Below are positions 7,801 to 8,342 of a stretch of DNA of 8,342 bases, piece after piece. Where the stretch lies: assembly GCA_023229405.1 (NCBI GenBank), contig JALNZH010000163.1, positions 1 to 8,342 of the forward strand. The letters are read 5' to 3'. The notes under the pieces were generated by a model that was given only the letters and a program-made list of their open reading frames with translations, had not been told where the DNA came from and searched no databases. The translations under genes were made by a program, and so were the position numbers. The first letter of the stretch is position 1, and the number at the start of each line of letters is the position of its first letter. This stretch comes from Bacteroidota bacterium. Lineage in GTDB: Bacteria; Bacteroidota; Ignavibacteria; UBA10030; UBA8401.

Positions 7801-8092
7801 GATCGGTAAACGCACCTGGGGAGGCGTTGTCGGTATCCGCGGTTCTCTGCCGATCGTCGACGGCGGATTTATGAACCGTCCTGAATTCTCGCGGTACGAT
7901 AACAACGGGAAAGAATGGATTATGGAAGGTCACGGCGTTGATCCGGATATTATTGTGGACAATGATCCGACAACAGAGCTTGGTGGAACGGACCAGCAGT
8001 TGATGAAAGCGATTGAAGTAATAAAAGAAGAAATGAAGAACTTCAAATACCGGATGCCGAATCCTCCACCGTTCCCGGATAAGAGCAAATAA
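4826..8092 (+). CDS. Exported tricorn-like serine protease (S41 family) with two beta-propellers and a PDZ domain
   Basis: At 1088 residues this matches the size of archaeal tricorn, but it begins with a signal peptide (MKKLLLVIALIFSIASA, cleavage before Gln18) and so should act in the periplasm or outside. Order: beta-propeller 1 (about 20-300) and propeller 2 (about 315-675) with TolB-like blade motifs such as FSPDGK (66-71), WSPDGK (364-369) and WSPDSK (410-415, 452-457); helical C1 domain (about 680-760); PDZ (about 765-855); C2 catalytic domain (about 870-1070). Against tricorn, the catalytic His is H751 (in IGHAYV), the nucleophile S975 (in SASDGD) and the Glu E1034 (in MEGHGVDPD). DRGNGGG (922-928) is the conserved S41 glycine-rich loop. 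The residue before the His is Gly where archaeal tricorn has Ser745, the fourth member of its catalytic tetrad. SRR (132-134) may match tricorn's substrate-anchoring Arg pair. A Lys/Glu-rich insert (about 540-578) interrupts propeller 2. It probably makes short peptides for the carboxypeptidase encoded upstream. Confidence 0.93.
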   Translation: MKKLLLVIALIFSIASAQETRLLRFPAVYGDKLVFTYAGDLYTVSSKGGTARKLTNDIGMEMFAHFSPDGKNIAFTGQYDGNTEVYVIPTEGGIPKRLTYTATVDRDDVADRMGPNNIVMSWKDNTTVVYRSRRIEFNDWKGQLFYASLDGGIPEQLPLPRGGWNTFSPDGKKLAYNRIFREFRTWKRYRGGQADDIWIYDFVTKKIENITNDAGQDIFPMWTGNKIYFISDRDGRDKNKRMNLYSYDLTSKTTTQHTFFADFDIKYPSLGNDAIVFENAGYIYRFDLTAGKESKVSIQINDDFESGRGGLIDVSKNVSNFEIAPDGNRALFGARGEIFTVPAKYGNTRNLTNTSGVHERNSKWSPDGKWISYISDVSGEDEIWIRAQDGLGEPEQITKNADNYKYQPVWSPDSKKLLWADRAQRLQYVDIESKSVTPVTESKVWEYSDYAWSPDSKWITYPNPEEDVMTKIKLFSVDKKETYDVTDGWFESGAPTFSSDGKYLFFTSDRSFSPTYSQTEWNHAYFDMSKIYFVTLSKETKSPFEPKSDEVKVKEEEKKSDGKNKSDDKKKEDGKPVTVKVDVDGLVQRIAGLPVSASNYRNLSVIGDKVYYLRQGNKDSKAKLFLYELDKQKETELGDVNGYEISADTKKMLVGSDGSYAIIDLPTGKIEPKDKLSLSDMKMKLNKREEWIQIFNESWRQMRDFFWTPNMHGVDWKKMKENYSQLLPHVNHRVDLTYVIGEMISELNIGHAYVGGGDYPKAERIKLGLLGATVERDASSKYYRITKILQGQNWEPSLRSPLTEIGVDVKVGDYILEVNGTPTNTMNDLFESFVGTVGKQVKLKVNASPKESGSRETVIIPIGNEAPLYYYTWVQKNIETVNKATDGKVGYIHIPDMGANGLNEFVKHFYPQLRKEALIIDDRGNGGGNVSPMITERLSRELAMIGYQRNGSPSTNPGGMHLGPKVLLLDEFSASDGDIFPYRFRKYNLGKLIGKRTWGGVVGIRGSLPIVDGGFMNRPEFSRYDNNGKEWIMEGHGVDPDIIVDNDPTTELGGTDQQLMKAIEVIKEEMKNFKYRMPNPPPFPDKSK

Positions 8093-8135
8093 GGATTTAT
8101 GTGTAGAAGCCATCTCAAAAATACCTAATCGTTGT

Positions 8136-8167
8136 CATTTCGATCCCGCTTTAGCGGGATCGAAATG
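8136..8167. repeat. Perfect 14-bp stem-loop downstream of the tricorn-like gene
   Basis: Positions 8136-8149 and 8154-8167 are exact reverse complements around a TTTA loop. The core is CGATCCCGC/GCGGGATCG, and the stem starts 44 nt after the stop codon. No T-tract follows on either strand (GCCGGTTTTGAC to the right), so it is not a textbook intrinsic terminator, though such a strong hairpin could still stop transcription or protect the mRNA 3' end. The self-complementary form, starting with GTCATTTCGA, looks like a dispersed intergenic palindrome. The remaining bases to 8342 hold no gene that I can support. Confidence 0.7.
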
Positions 8168-8342
8168 CCGGTTTTGACTTCAATTCACTGCTGTTCAAAA
8201 TAAATCGCGAGTGAATCAACATTGGTCATAGTATCTCAAATTGGGCAAAGTTATTTTTCTAACAAGTCGTAAGCCCCTTTGCTGAATTGTAGAGATTGTA
8301 TTAACGTGCGTGGGTGCGAAATTTAGGATGACAGAGCCATGG

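Noticed and set aside
4726..8092. Type IX secretion C-terminal sorting domain on the exported proteins
   Set aside because: The C-termini (ETKIDLK, TERKSK, FPDKSK) lack a recognisable sorting-domain ending, so I do not claim export by that route.

Overview
The window looks like chromosomal DNA of a Gram-negative bacterium, probably of the Bacteroidota/Ignavibacteria (FCB) type. This is an inference. It rests on moderate to low GC, lysine-rich exported proteins with a signal peptidase I site ending in Ala-Gln, Asp-rich secreted M14-type proteins, an exported tricorn-like protease, and short palindromic intergenic repeats. No RNA gene, CRISPR array, transposase or phage gene was found.

Left part (1-1241): one small four-helix membrane protein of unknown function is encoded on the minus strand (130-546). 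It is preceded by a strong Shine-Dalgarno sequence and followed by a double-palindrome inverted repeat (41-88) that may end its transcription. About 690 bp of apparently non-coding DNA follow (547-1241). The first part holds an odd patchwork of pyrimidine-rich and G-rich runs. The second part is AT-rich and should hold the promoter of the following genes.

Right part (1242-8092): three plus-strand genes encode exported proteins and probably form one functional cluster. The first two are tandem paralogues of the M14 zinc carboxypeptidase family. The downstream copy (2986-4725) keeps the two zinc His residues, the zinc Glu and the catalytic Glu. In the upstream copy (1242-2924) all four positions are replaced (His to Glu, Glu to Ser, His to Ser, Glu to Arg), although the fold, the Asn-Arg substrate-side motif and parts of the Asp-rich loops are retained. 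The third gene (4826-8092) is a full-length tricorn-like S41 serine protease with two beta-propellers, a PDZ domain, the catalytic His, Ser and Glu, and a signal peptide.

Taken together, the cluster reads as an extracytoplasmic protein and peptide degradation module. A large compartment-type endoprotease would cut polypeptides to short peptides, and a metallocarboxypeptidase would trim them from the C-terminus. A catalytically dead carboxypeptidase paralogue, of unknown role, is encoded first. The archaeal tricorn system instead pairs tricorn with aminopeptidases. The right end (8093-8342) carries a perfect 14-bp stem-loop and no gene.
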